DNA of 64,000 nt, taken from NCBI GenBank assembly GCA_000708835.1, contig DF237014.1, forward strand, positions 1-64,000, read 5' to 3'. The DNA is from Klebsormidium nitens. Its lineage: Eukaryota; Streptophyta; Klebsormidiophyceae; Klebsormidiales; Klebsormidiaceae. Position numbers and translations under genes: made by a program. Shown here in pieces: positions 27,601 through 38,982 of this stretch. Within the stretch, counting starts at the first letter, position 1, and every line of letters starts with the position of its first letter. Below the pieces are notes generated by a model, which worked only from the letters and a program-made list of their open reading frames with translations, was not told the origin of the DNA and searched no databases.

Positions 27601-30600
27601 CCGTTCATCGAGTCGTATCAGGACGGGAGGATCAAGGTCGTCGAGGTAAGCGTGGCCCGCAAGACTTTGACGATCTCGCTGACGATCTCGCTGAGATCAC
27701 CTCCCCTGAATGCAACAGACGGCATAGCGGCTAAGCCGGAGTGCGTGCCTATACAGTTCCTGTGCTTCAACCAGTTTGGAAGAGTCCGTGTTTTTAGTCG
27801 GGCTCTGGCTGAAGAAGTCCGCCGAGCATTGTTTTTTGAAACGGGGTCAGAGGACTCTGGCCGAAACAGTCGACGCGTCTTTCTACGCATCTTTTGGGTC
27901 GCTTCGTCTCCGAGATTGCCACACGGATTTAAAACATTTATACCTTGAACGAAGTATAAGCGACAACCGCAACGTAATTGATTTAAGCCGTCTCGTTCAG
28001 GTTCCCGACGAGACGTTGTGGGTCCTCTCCCGTGCCATGAACCTGGCGGCCCGCCACACAGCTGGCAATCGGATGCTCAAGGTGGACTCGGACACCTTCC
28101 TCGAAGAGGACTTTTTGGAGGCACACCCGTTAAACGAGACCGGGAAGGCGTTCTGGGCGGGAAATTGGAAAACGGCGCGGAATCAGAACGTGAGGGTGGC
28201 AAGTTAAGACAAGGTTTTGTCATGTTGAGTCAGGTTTAAAAGTGTTGATCTTGAGTTTGGCACGTCCTTTTAAAGGACCGGAGAAAACAACATTGGGTGT
28301 AGTGAAACTGCAGTGACCCTCTCAAGCTCCCCTCCCGTTCGCTCACGGAGGTCCGCGCATTGAGATTGGTTTTCTCGTCCATCTCAAGGAGTGCAAGTTC
28401 GCTATTGTTGAAATAGCAGAGCGGCAAAAGCATCCGAGTCGAAAAATATTCATCAACTTCTCTCGCTGCCTTCTATCGTCTCTCCTTCAATCTCGACCCC
28501 CCACGACATCCAAGAACTTTCTAGCAGATATTCCCTTCTCTCACAACGCTCCGGGCCGTTTATTGCAGGAGAAGCACCTCAACGGCGTCGTCTACTTACC
28601 ACGCGCCGAGTGGATACTCGTCAACGGCTACGACGAGTGCGTCGTATCGTACGGCTGGGAGGACGAGGACCTGTATCGACGGCTGGGAATGCACGGCAAT
28701 GTGCGCCAAGATTTCGACTTCACCAAGTTGCGCCACCTGGAGCATGGGGACGCGCAGCGGATTGCGAAGCAGCAGCTAGGCGACCGGGGGAGCGCCCCGC
28801 CCTGGCAGGCGCACATGAACATCATCATGATCAAGATTCTGAGCGGGATGCTCACGCCCTGGGACCAAGGCGCCGAGGTGAGGCTACAGTCGAAACCGTC
28901 TCTGCTGACTAGGAGCGTGTTAACTAAGCTTCGTGTCCGGAAGCAGAACGATGCGAAAGCCCAGAAATTGACAATCGGCGCTTGTACTCATCAGGGAACT
29001 GACTGCTTCGCCAGCTTCGTCAGCTTGCTCGCCTGTGCCACCTAATTTTGCTTGGTTACGCTCCCAACACGGAATCTTATCCGGGGCTTTTCGCTGGTTA
29101 GAAATAAGGGCGAGCCCTGTTTTCTGTTGTGAGAAACCGGAACGTGACACGAGTGTGCCAGCTTTTATGATCAAGCGTGCAGCCAAGGCCGCTGCAGACG
29201 ACTACTATCCTGCTTCCTGCAGCAGGTTCGTAACAAAAGATTTCCTTGCAGCGACAGACCTTGCGGCAGACACATAAGCAAACATTCTTTGCGGCGAAGA
29301 ACCTCCTATGTCGCAATGCAGGGTGCCCGATACAACTGCAGCCAAGAGGAGACCTGGGTCTGCGAGTGCGCCGTCTACAGCGTGCCTCCCCACCTGGAAG
29401 ACCTGGTTCCGCCGCACAGACTGCAGCTCGCGCAACTGGCGGCCCTGGGAGGAGAGGTGAGCCCGGCTAACGAAGCAGGAGTACATCTTTCTTTTATAAC
29501 GACCATGCTATCGTGCACGATATGCAGCGAAGTGATAAATAAAGTCATCGAGTGCCTCTCATCGCTTTGAGAGCAAGCGTGGCGTCAATCGTCTCTCATC
29601 TTGTCATCCTCCAATGAAGTGAGTTCTTCCGTAAACCGCAGCGACGGTTGCAGCTTCGTGAGCTCTCCGTGGTTGCCTGGCCTGGAAAGCTAACGTAGCA
29701 ACTTCTCTGACCTGGCAGATGGCATCACTTGTAAGAGCCTCTCTGACCTTGGGATCTCGATTATGGAACATTCTGCTTTTAAACCAGAGAGAATGCGCCC
29801 GTTTCGTGCTTTTAAACCAGAAAGAATGCGCCCGTTTCGTATTTTGTTCCGGCACGTCGAAGAAAGAAACTCAAGTGCATTCAAAATCTGTAAGTACAAG
29901 AGGAAGTCGTGGCTGACAATGTCCTTTATGCCCCGCAGCTTCGTTCGGTGACGGGAGCTGCGTTCGACGCCCCGACGTTGGCCAACGTCAAGTCAGAGGA
30001 GTGGTTCACCGAGCAGCTGCAGCTGCACTATCCAGCGGACACTGGAAGTCCTGTCATCGTGGCTCAGGTAAGAGCTGCTACTCTTCCCATGTAGCTTTTG
30101 CTTTAGGCTTCGACACCGCTGCTGGGAACTTTCGGGTCCGCTTCTGTTAAGGAAAGCGTGGAACGCCAGAAGCACAATTATTTTTCGTACGGAATGCTGC
30201 ACGTAAACATTGGCGAATCAACCGCAAACGCTCGGCTCGATGCGTCGCCTTTCTACGTCCCCTCCCGCGAATGACGACTCTTGAGTGGGCTTGTCTTTCT
30301 CCACAAGCTCGCTAGCAATCCCGGATGAGCGAGCGGTTTCTTGTCCAGCAGTGTCTGCCGGTCTTCTTTCTGCTTGACGTTGAGACCACCAGATTGCCAA
30401 CCTTAACCCACAAAGTCTGGCTTCTGCCTTCATATCCCCTCTCTCCTATCTCTTGTGTTTCCCCCTTTCGGCGTGGCCTCGTCTACAACAATTAATGGAT
30501 TTGTGACCAAATGTAAGCCCTATATGTCCACTGCATCCCTCAGACGTGCACCCTGTTCGCAGTTGCTGGGCTGCTGCGCAGCTCGGTTGGAGGGCCTGAT

Positions 30601-33244
30601 GATCGCACGCCGCCTCGCTCTCCGCTGGACCCGGCCGCTGCGCATCGTGTGGCAACCGTCCGAGCGCGACGGGTGCGCCGCCACTTTCTGGGACCTATTC
30701 ACACTGCGCAGCCGGCAACATACCCGGACGGATGTGCGGGAAGAGTCTGCTGAACGAGCAGAGGGAAAGTTGGGGACGACTTCAGAACGCGTGGAGATTG
30801 AGTCTGGAGGACGGGAGTCGGTTGTCCGCTCGGCGGAAGGCGCTGACCGGACCGGTGTGTCTGGGGCGAGCGGATCAGTGCGCGTGCCGCAAATCAGCGG
30901 CCCACGTTCAGATTCCGAAACCGACAATTCCGAGCTCGACACGAGCGCAGAGTTCAACCTGGGCGGCGTGACTGCCGAGGTGACAGAGGCGTTTTACCTT
31001 TGGGAGGTAACGAACGGCCTGTATGACGTCATCGACACGGTGACCTCACCCGGAGTGGGCCTGCCAGAGCGGGAGCCGGGCCAGAAGCACGTGTTCCTGC
31101 GGCTGCGGGTGGCGGAGGGGGCATCAGGGCCAGCAGTAGTGCAAGAGTTGAAGGTGGACGGAGCAAAAGCGGAGATGGGAGATGGGAACGGTCACAGTGA
31201 AGGCGCAGAAGGGGTTTCGGAAGCAGGAATGGGGGCTGATCGACTGAGCAAACGCTTAGCTGAACTGGGGCTTGAAGTAAAAGAGGGCGTCCCTCGTCCT
31301 TTCCTAACGATGGGTGACTCAAGTCTAGGTCCAGGGAAGGAAAGAAAGCCCGAAATGGGCAATCCGGGAAGAGACTCTCCGGACGAGAGCGTGACGTCAG
31401 CAGCCTGCCGGGACCCAGGAGCGCTCCTCGTGCGCCTGGGGGGATCCCCCCTGCAGCGCCTGCTCGGGCTGTCCAGTGCACACACCTTTGCGGCCGCGCT
31501 CGGGAGGCGGCTTGTCGCGTGGTGGCCGGCTGACGTGGCAAGCGCGGGGCTGACGTTTAAGGACGTGTTCGAGCGAAGCGACGTCGAGGTACGGACTGGG
31601 TCTGGCCCCGTGTTTTCTGGCGTCAGCAGGAGTGTTACCGGTTCTGGAGGCATGAGGAGGCGTCGGGGGAGGGTCCTGTTGGAAGAGCGACCGGGTGAAC
31701 CAGGCAACGAGGATGGGCGGGAACCCGGGCACGTAGACGCGGAGGATCACCAGAGAAAGAACAAGATGCTCGCAGAGTTGTTGCAGCGAGTGGAGGCCCG
31801 AAGGGAGCTGGAAGCGAAAAAAGCCGCATTGTACGGGGGAGGGGAGAGGGGGGGGCGGAAGAGGGCGGAGACGGGGAATCGGAGAGGTGTTTCAGAAGCT
31901 GGGGCCAGGGCCAACATTTTAAATCCGGCTGAGCGGCTCGTTGAGGGTTTGAAGGAAAGCGCAGCGAATGGGGAGAAAGTTGGAGCGGTTCGCGAGATTG
32001 TCGAAAAGACGGCGGCGCAAGGCGATGACTCCGGTCAGGAGGAGAATAAGAAAGCTGTAGAAGCAGAAGGAGCAAAAGCAAGTCTTACCGTCGAACAAAG
32101 GCGGGAAACGGTCGAATCAGAGGGATTGTTCGACGCAGGCCGATCCTCAAGTCGGTTCCCACCTAATGAGCCGCAAGTGATGTCGAGCGCTCCGGCAGAC
32201 GAAGGCAAGGCTCGTATGGACCCGATCGGAATGCTGGACTTGGACAATACCGGGCAACCTCTCCCGGTGCTTGAGCCCCTTCCTCGGGGGGGTCTAGCGT
32301 GGTATGCTTGGGACCCCCCGGCATGGGACTTGGGTGCCCCGGTTGTACCCCTGGCGGCTGCGGTGGGGAAGCACCTGCTGCTGAATCTCAATGGCACGCT
32401 ACCCGCGTTGGGAGACCATTTTGCCTCCGGGGGGGTCCCGGGTTGGAAACACAGAACGTTGCAGCCCGCGCAAGGGTTAGCCGATGCAGTAACCAAAGTG
32501 CGGAAGGCACTGCTAATAGACGGAAACAAAGACGATGCCGGACAGGATGGATCTAGGGAGAAGGATCCGGAAGGAGAAGTCGGTATGCAAACAAAAGGCG
32601 AGCAGGGATCAGTTGTTCTTTTCGTTAACGATGATACAATGGGCGGCTGCGTGACGTTGGATGCGGTCCTCGACCAGATGCTGCAATTGATTCCGAATCA
32701 AAACGATCCTCAGGCAAAGTCACGGTTGTTAGCGCGGCTTAGAATAGTGACACGTGGCAGCAGCGCCACGTCATCGGGCTCGGTTGGAACAATTAGAAGC
32801 ACGCCACGATCAGAGCTTGAATTGGGTAGCAGCGGGCCCGATGCTCCAGCTAGTCAAAAAGAAAGCAGTATCTGCGTAGAGGCCACTGAGTTGGCTCGAA
32901 AGCTGGTCAAAAGCGCGCACAAACAGACCCAGCCTCTCTGTCTGGCCATGCCAGATTGCCCGCCCCCTTTGACACCGCCCGCAGACCCCGCTAGCGAGCA
33001 GGATCTGACGCAGGGTGCGGACTCACTGCTTAAGCGCTCTAAAGTCGGTCATAGGGAGTCCTCAAGCGAAGCGACCGCCAGGCAGGAATGCCTCTTAGAA
33101 GAGTTGGCAATTATCAAGTTGGCGAGCGAGGGGGCTGAGCGCATCTTCTCGTTTGAGGTTGCTGCCGCTATCGACCTTGCAGTCGCTTGGGGTCCCGGCA
33201 GCAAGGGCTTTCATCGAATCGCCTGCTCAAAGACGCAACCATAG
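24624..33244 (+). CDS. Multidomain glycosyltransferase: FucT-like + GT2/GT7C-like + degenerate FucT-like repeat
   Basis: Ten exons join in phase: 24624-25530, 25860-26182, 26561-26770, 27095-27271, 27523-27645, 28001-28189, 28569-28877, 29322-29456, 29939-30067, 30563-33244; about 1,727 residues. The N-terminus is type II membrane-like (TM ~23-42), suggesting the Golgi. Residues ~200-500 resemble fucosyltransferase-like GT-B proteins: GLGNRLRALGS, RLVWIPD, YIGVHIR, and LADMYILS...GSLWSSFTE. Residues ~520-760 resemble GT2/GT7C enzymes: LPSWL, EIVVVDWGSD, LKVDSD (a DXD-type motif) and NGYDE...YGWEDEDLYRRL. The last exon has weak second copies of the first fold (RLEGLMIARR, LRIVWQPSE, FWDLF) split by long charged low-complexity linkers, so that part is probably not catalytic. 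ATG 24624 is the first in frame; the last exon may hide an intron. Sugar donors and acceptors cannot be told from sequence. Confidence 0.8.
29775..29840 (+). repeat. 33-bp direct tandem duplication
   Basis: Two adjacent 33-bp units (29775-29807 and 29808-29840) differ at one position. They lie in the intron between the 29322-29456 and 29939-30067 exons of the glycosyltransferase gene. The near identity indicates a recent duplication. Confidence 0.9.
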
Positions 33245-34484
33245 AGCTAGAGTGTCCAAGTATCAAGAGCACCATTTGTAGGGGTTCGATCAATGACGAA
33301 ATGTAGGGTTAATTTATTGTTGAGCTGTCTTCTTGACGTCGTAAGGAAAAGATTCAAAGGTTTACGTGGGCCCGATGTATTGGCGTTGTGAAGGTGGTTG
33401 CATTTCTTCAAGTCAATCATGTCGAGGAATGACCAGCTTCTTGCGTTTCCATCTGCGGTCTCGTTGTCCTGCTCTCGTATGGAGGTTTTCGCCAAGCTGT
33501 TAAATCAACACTAACAGACAGTCTGCAACGATATTGATATGCGAGCCGCTGAGCCATGCTGCAAATTTCATGAGGCGGAGCCACGTGTTCATGAGATGCA
33601 GCGTTTCGTTTGATTCAGATGTGGAGGCTCATATATTACTTTGCACATTAGATCGAGTTGCGCTGAATATTGTGCAAACTGTAAGTACTTGCAATCTCTC
33701 ACAGCTACTAAGCTAGGCGCCGGGCCTGCAAAGTAACACGTACATACAATGAGACATGCGCAGAATAAAAAGCATAAAGGGAATTGATGAATGAAGAGAA
33801 TTGTCAATCGAACTTGCAGACTGATTTATAGTGAAATGGTAGTCCGAGTTGATGCGCTATAGTTCGATCATATGCATCCACGTTACATTTTAGCAACGTC
33901 AGACTCGCATCTATATACAGCCAGGCTGCCTTAGGTGCCCTTGTCTTAACAGCCGGATGCGGACATGCGTGAGGTATGATAGGGCCTAGTCATACGGCAT
34001 CTCGGATCGGGCGACTGAGCTACTTCGGATCGAACGCTTTGAAGCTTTTTCAGTGCAATGACTCGGTGACGAGTTCATGTAGTGGAGAATCATGTATGTG
34101 AGGTGATGATTCGCAGCTTTCACGAACAGAACGGCTCAATTGAAGAATGTCATTATCTGCACTTGAACATCATCTAATCTGGAATTGGGCAAGAAGGTCA
34201 GGCTGTCAGCAACCATCTCTAAAGCGAAGGAAGGCGCAAATAAAGACCTTTTGTATATAAGAGATTCTCGGTCCTCGTTTGAATCATGGAATGTCGATCT
34301 ATGAAGAATGTGGTTTGCAAATTTGGGGGTAAATTGAGACTGGCTAAGGTGCTTGTTACATTGCGGCCCTTATCATCTATGGAAGCTAGCCCTACAAACA
34401 TTTGACCAAACATCCATGGCCTTCTTGCTCAGCTCCTTCCGCCTACAACTGGTCGCTGTCTTCCTAATCGGGCCTAGGTCGTGC
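33245..34484. other. Intergenic spacer downstream of the glycosyltransferase
   Basis: This holds the presumed 3' UTR of the glycosyltransferase gene and AT-richer sequence. No ORF with family resemblance and no repeat or RNA gene was seen. Confidence 0.5.
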
Positions 34485-34874
34485 TCAGACCCCGTAAGGA
34501 TCTTGGGCGCCCAGGAGGCCCATGCACTGCCCCGCAGTGGTACTGAAAGTGCGCGACGAGCCCCCCAATTCCTCCCACGACATGTGCGGGGGGCCGTGCG
34601 CAGCCCACCAGTCTTCGTCGATGAACCGCCCCGGCCTTCTCACCTTGTGCGTATGCAGTTCGTCGTAGAAGAACACCTCAACCGCGCCTTTCTTGGGCTG
34701 CTCAAGAACGGGGTCAAACACCGTGCACTTCATCTTGGTGCCGTCAGAGAGGGGCTTTACGGTTACTAAGGACAGGTATACTATGCCGTTCTTTCCGTTC
34801 CTGGGTGCGAGCTTGACCCATTCCCATATCGAGGGGATCTCCTTGGCCATTGTGACTTCCTTACTCTGTTCCAT
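34485..34874 (-). CDS. Hypothetical protein, possible single-exon gene
   Basis: An open frame on the minus strand ends at 34485. The most likely starts are Met 34874 (129 aa) or Met 34850 (121 aa); the frame stays open further upstream to 35117 but that part looks less protein-like. The product has a beta-rich-looking core (VYLSLVTVKPLSDGTKMK, then VEVFFYDE) and a Trp-rich tail (DEDWW, SWEEL). I do not recognise a family and see no membrane segment. It could also be the terminal exon of a longer spliced gene. Codons are GC-ending, like the confident genes around it. Confidence 0.4.
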   Translation of the reverse strand: MEQSKEVTMAKEIPSIWEWVKLAPRNGKNGIVYLSLVTVKPLSDGTKMKCTVFDPVLEQPKKGAVEVFFYDELHTHKVRRPGRFIDEDWWAAHGPPHMSWEELGGSSRTFSTTAGQCMGLLGAQDPYGV

Positions 34875-35521
34875 TGATTGGCCCTTCCGCAAAAGGAATG
34901 AGCAGTCGCTTGTGCTGCTGGCCGCCTTTCCTTTTTGCTGTCGTGGCTCAGAATTAGCTTGCCACAAAAGTTTGGCGCACGTTACAAAACTAATTGTGCC
35001 TTCGCTGTCAGCTTCCTCGTTTGCAGATTGTACCCCACGAACTTTAGCTTGCTGTAGTCGAGCAACCGATGACGAGAAGACCCACAAAATTGACCAACTC
35101 TTTTGGCAATGTGACAAATTACGGCGCTCTGATCTATGTCAAGAAGCCTGAGATCCATGCACGTGGTACGCACCTGAAATCTTGCAACTCGAACTGTTCG
35201 TCAATAGTCCGTATAGAACCATATGCATGAATAAGACTCTGAATCGTCCTACACTATGCGGACTCTCCAAGGTCGTGCATGCTACGAAAGTGGGATTTAC
35301 CAATCGATCGCGCACCAGCGCCTCTTCAACGTACTCCAGCTCATGAAATTCAGTCTCAAAGACCGGTTCAGAATTGCAAAGCTTCTGACCATAAGATGCC
35401 ACAGCTCGATTGCCGCTATTGGGCACAACATTTTCATGTGAAGAAAGCCTAAAAGAGGAACCCAGTCGTTAGAGGGAACGCTTGCAAGCATCTTATCGAA
35501 TTTGCTAATCTTTGGCTAACC
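34875..35521. other. Region between the hypothetical ORF and RPB9
   Basis: No supported gene. It contains the upstream part of the minus-strand open frame and must contain the RPB9 promoter and 5' UTR, for which I see no clear motif. Confidence 0.4.
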
Positions 35522-37785
35522 ATGCAGGCGATGACATTCTGCAAGGAGTGGTGAGAAAAACTATACGTATCAATTTGTTCTGTAGACCTCTGAGCTTCGA
35601 TTTGAGCCTCTCCACAGCAATCACGATACCCTCAATTCGTTAGTTCTGAGCAGTCTAAGGTGGTAGGCAATCTGTTTTCCCCCCAAGTCAGGCTTGTTGA
35701 TTCAAAGGTTGCTGCTTGCCCTGTTAAGCAGAACAAATGAGCCTGGCTGTCCTCTACCTATTGGATACGAATTTCCAGTCTCGTTTCGTCTTTCAACAGG
35801 AAGGAAACGTCTGCCCTCGTAAGCGAGAGGTCCTTCGGAGGGTTGGAGAAGAATGAAAAGTTTGAGATTTCGCTGCCCTGCTGCCGTGCTTCCGCAAGAA
35901 TGGAAAGTCAGACACGTTTGAATCGCAATAAGAAAGACCTGAATCCTCTGGATATGATCAGGAAAACTGATTGTTTGACAGGTGCGCATTCCTCAGCCTG
36001 CTTTATCAGATACTGAGCCTCTTCTTATCTGCGTATTGCGACTCACTTCATCTCCGTAACCCCTCGATCACCTTGTAAGTATGTAATTCCAAATTGGTCA
36101 GGTTTATTGCAGAAACTACGAAGTCCAAAAACTCAAAAGTTCCAGTCGAAGCGGAAGACTGGGACTCGTGATCTAGAAATACCGAAAACCACGACGGCTG
36201 CCTTGTGTTGCTTCTGATCACGCAACTTTGTCCACTTCGCAGCAACTTCATGTTGCACCCTCGCGAGAACAAGGAAGAGGAACGGCTGGAATACGTGTGT
36301 CTCAACTGCGGACAGTACAGCGAGACGCCGGACACTTCGTGCGTCTTTCGCCGCGTGCTGCAGCACAGCGAGCAGTGAGCGCGCGCGTTGTTCCTCTTTC
36401 TTCAACGGATCCGCGGCCACGAGAATATCTGCAGATCCCAGCGCGGGCTCAATTCAAGCTTGCAACTTTACGCCTTTGGCGTCCCTGTTGCACGCTGGTC
36501 TCCTTGGCATGTCAGCTTTCCTTGAGATTGTAAATTTTGCGAAGCAGTCCTCGGGCGGTTTGCTTATATTGATGGCTCTAGCGGCCATCACCTTCGAAAT
36601 CTGTCATTAGCGTGAGCACGGACGACCGATTTTTGACAGCAGCTTATTCTGTGGCCTTGTATTTTGTATCAGGATCAGGGAGGTTGCTGCAACGGAACGC
36701 AGAGTCTACCGTCCGCATATTCGGACTGCAATCCGTTCAAGCTTTCTGATCAGTTCAGTACGAACAAGAGAAGAAGAATCGCGACTTAACACTCCGGTAG
36801 CTCGACGCTTGATTCATTCCGGTTCCGCTGTGAACCGTGCAGAGAGCGGACGCAGATCCTGCAAGAGGGCGCGGTGGCGGACCCGACGCTGCCGCGCACC
36901 AGGAGCGTCCGCTGTCCGAAACCCGAGTGCGGACACCGCGAGGCGGTCTTCTTCCGCGTGGGCGCTGTCGATCCTTTGGAAGCCGTTTCGCCCATTCCTT
37001 CTGGTCGTTTGCTTATCTTCAAATTCGCCGCTTCTTGTGAGAGGGTCGCTCAGTATGCGAGGAAGACGTAACCACGCGAGGCGGTCTTCGCTTCAAGTGG
37101 GCGCTTTGCTTAGTGCCGAGCGTTTGGCAGCCATTTGGGAGCCACGAATTTTTCACATATAGACGGTATAGCGCCAGAGGTACCGTCGCCTACTCTGGGG
37201 CCCCGTACACCTGTGTAAGTCCGACCAATGCTCGTTGTCCCAAGTCTCCCGCTAGTTTGCTTGCTCTTTGCTCAGCATGTGAAAGGGATATGATGATGAC
37301 CCCAGATCTCCTGAGCTGTTTTCTGTTGGACATTTGGGCAGTCTGTGGGACATTGGGGCAGCATCTTCTTGGATTTTATGAGGGCTGAAACTTCACCCAA
37401 CTTCTTCCTAGGTCGTCGAGATCATTGCGACCGTGGTGGTAGTTGCATGAGTCCGTGCCAAACCAAGTAGCGAAGCTCAGGAACAGCGTAGCCAAGAATG
37501 GTACTTCAGAATGATGGAGCTGAGATAGTCTGATGTCTTTTGAAGTAAGACTCCTTCTAGTTTAGGGGGCGGTTTGAAGCACAAAGAAGGCCCACTGTGC
37601 TGACCTTACTTTGTCCACTCATTTTGTCGCGTAGAATATGACCTAAGCCCGTCCTTTGCGTTGACTCTGTTGCCGCGACCCGATTGCTTCAGTCCCTTGC
37701 CTTGCAGCCGAACGGTCGGGGCGAGGACGAGATGGTGCTCTTCTTCGCCTGCTGTAAGTGTGGGCACAAGTGGCGGGAACTTTGA
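35522..37785 (+). CDS. RPB9: RNA polymerase II subunit RPB9
   Basis: Four exons join in phase: 35522-35550, 36243-36374, 36843-36957, 37708-37785, giving 117 residues (RPB9 is usually 110-125). The N-terminal zinc ribbon has FCKEC and CLNC. The linker has the family hallmark DPTLPRTRSVRC, and the C-terminal zinc ribbon has CPKPEC, then LFFACCKCGHKWRE at the end. RPB9 sits on the polymerase lobe and affects start-site choice, elongation and fidelity; in plants the ninth subunit is also found in Pol IV and V. The tiny first exon (MQAMTFCKE) was chosen because it supplies the first Cys pair and splices in phase. The first Cys pair of the C-terminal ribbon is CX4C rather than the usual CX2C. Confidence 0.93.
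36938..37135 (+). repeat. Duplicated exon 3' edge inside an RPB9 intron
   Basis: The end of the 36843-36957 exon with its donor (CGCGAGGCGGTCTTC...GTGGGCGCT, from about 36938) recurs at about 37076-37106. Weaker similarity continues beyond it (TTTGGAAGCCGTTT against TTTGGCAGCCATTT). The second copy keeps a GTGGGCGCT where the real donor lies. Confidence 0.75.
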
Positions 37786-38982
37786 CAGAAAATCTACTCA
37801 ACTTCGGTATGATCTAAACAGTACGTCTTTGCTTTAAGCAGATTTGGTTCTAGAAAAGGCGTCGCTAGGTCAGGCCTGATCAAATGGCAGTCCTCGGCGC
37901 CGCAAGACTTCAAGTAGGAGAAGGAATGACGGATACACGGATCGAGTCGCAAACGTCATTTCAGAGCCATCAGAACAGTTATGGGTAACCCGTTATTAGT
38001 GTAGATGCTGGTCATTGGTGTGATGCCCACAGGGCAAAGGAAGTTTTGCGCATTCCTTTACAACGGAAGCTTTGAGACGGGTCCGTTCAAACAAAGAGAT
38101 TCGGCCATCTGACTGTCCATGATTTCCAGAGCGTCCACTTGAGTATGAAATGGGAGGAACTTCACCTCGTAAAGAGTACGAGGCACATATCCAGTCCCGA
38201 TCATGTTGCCTGGCTGGCATATGCACGCAGCAGACAGTGTTTTCAAGCCGCATGCTGAATGGGCATCACAATGGTTGGTCATCACAATGGCCGGGGTGAC
38301 GATTCAGAAAGGTGTAGATACGTTGGCTTTCACATTTTGAACTTGCTCAGTGCTGATCACAGTATGTTGTGCATTCTATATACGCCGACCTAGGAGCTCA
38401 GTGCCATGATGCTGCATGAAAAGGCGGAGTTTTGCTAAGTTTGTAAAGCGTCATTGCCGCGGGGCACGTGCGGATGCAAGCTAGATCGAAGTTCACACGT
38501 GCAGCTAGCGCGATCACGCGCATCTAGCTATATACTTACGTCGGAATGTGCAAGGGTTACAAAAGCGCATTGGCCCGCTCCTGGGCTGCATAGTTTGACA
38601 ACTCCAGCTCATTGTTCCAGTCGCGTTACGATGGACAGGATACACACTGGAATCATCCACGCGGGTTCAAACGAGAGGGGTCACGAAAAGACAGGGTGCT
38701 GGCACATTACAGTGAAAACCAGGAGCAAATATATATTGACGGGTGCTTGGATGATTTGGTTGGCCCAAGTCTTATTGCTTTTGGCTGCAATTTACAAGCT
38801 TCAGTTCATCTTGTCCTGGCTTACACGGGTAGTGCAAGACAAAGCAAGGTGGGATGCACGTGCAGCAGAGACGTCAATCCGCTGCGTCCTCCGTTCACAT
38901 ACCTTCTCATCCGCTCTGCTATGTATAGATACAAAGTTTCCGCCAAAATCAGTCTGCAGTATTAGGGTACTAGGAACACGTC
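37786..38982. other. Convergent spacer between RPB9 and the C2-domain gene
   Basis: No supported gene. A 201-codon plus-strand ORF (38454-39059) contains a hydrophobic run, but it overlaps the well-supported antisense terminal exon and has no family resemblance. Confidence 0.5.
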
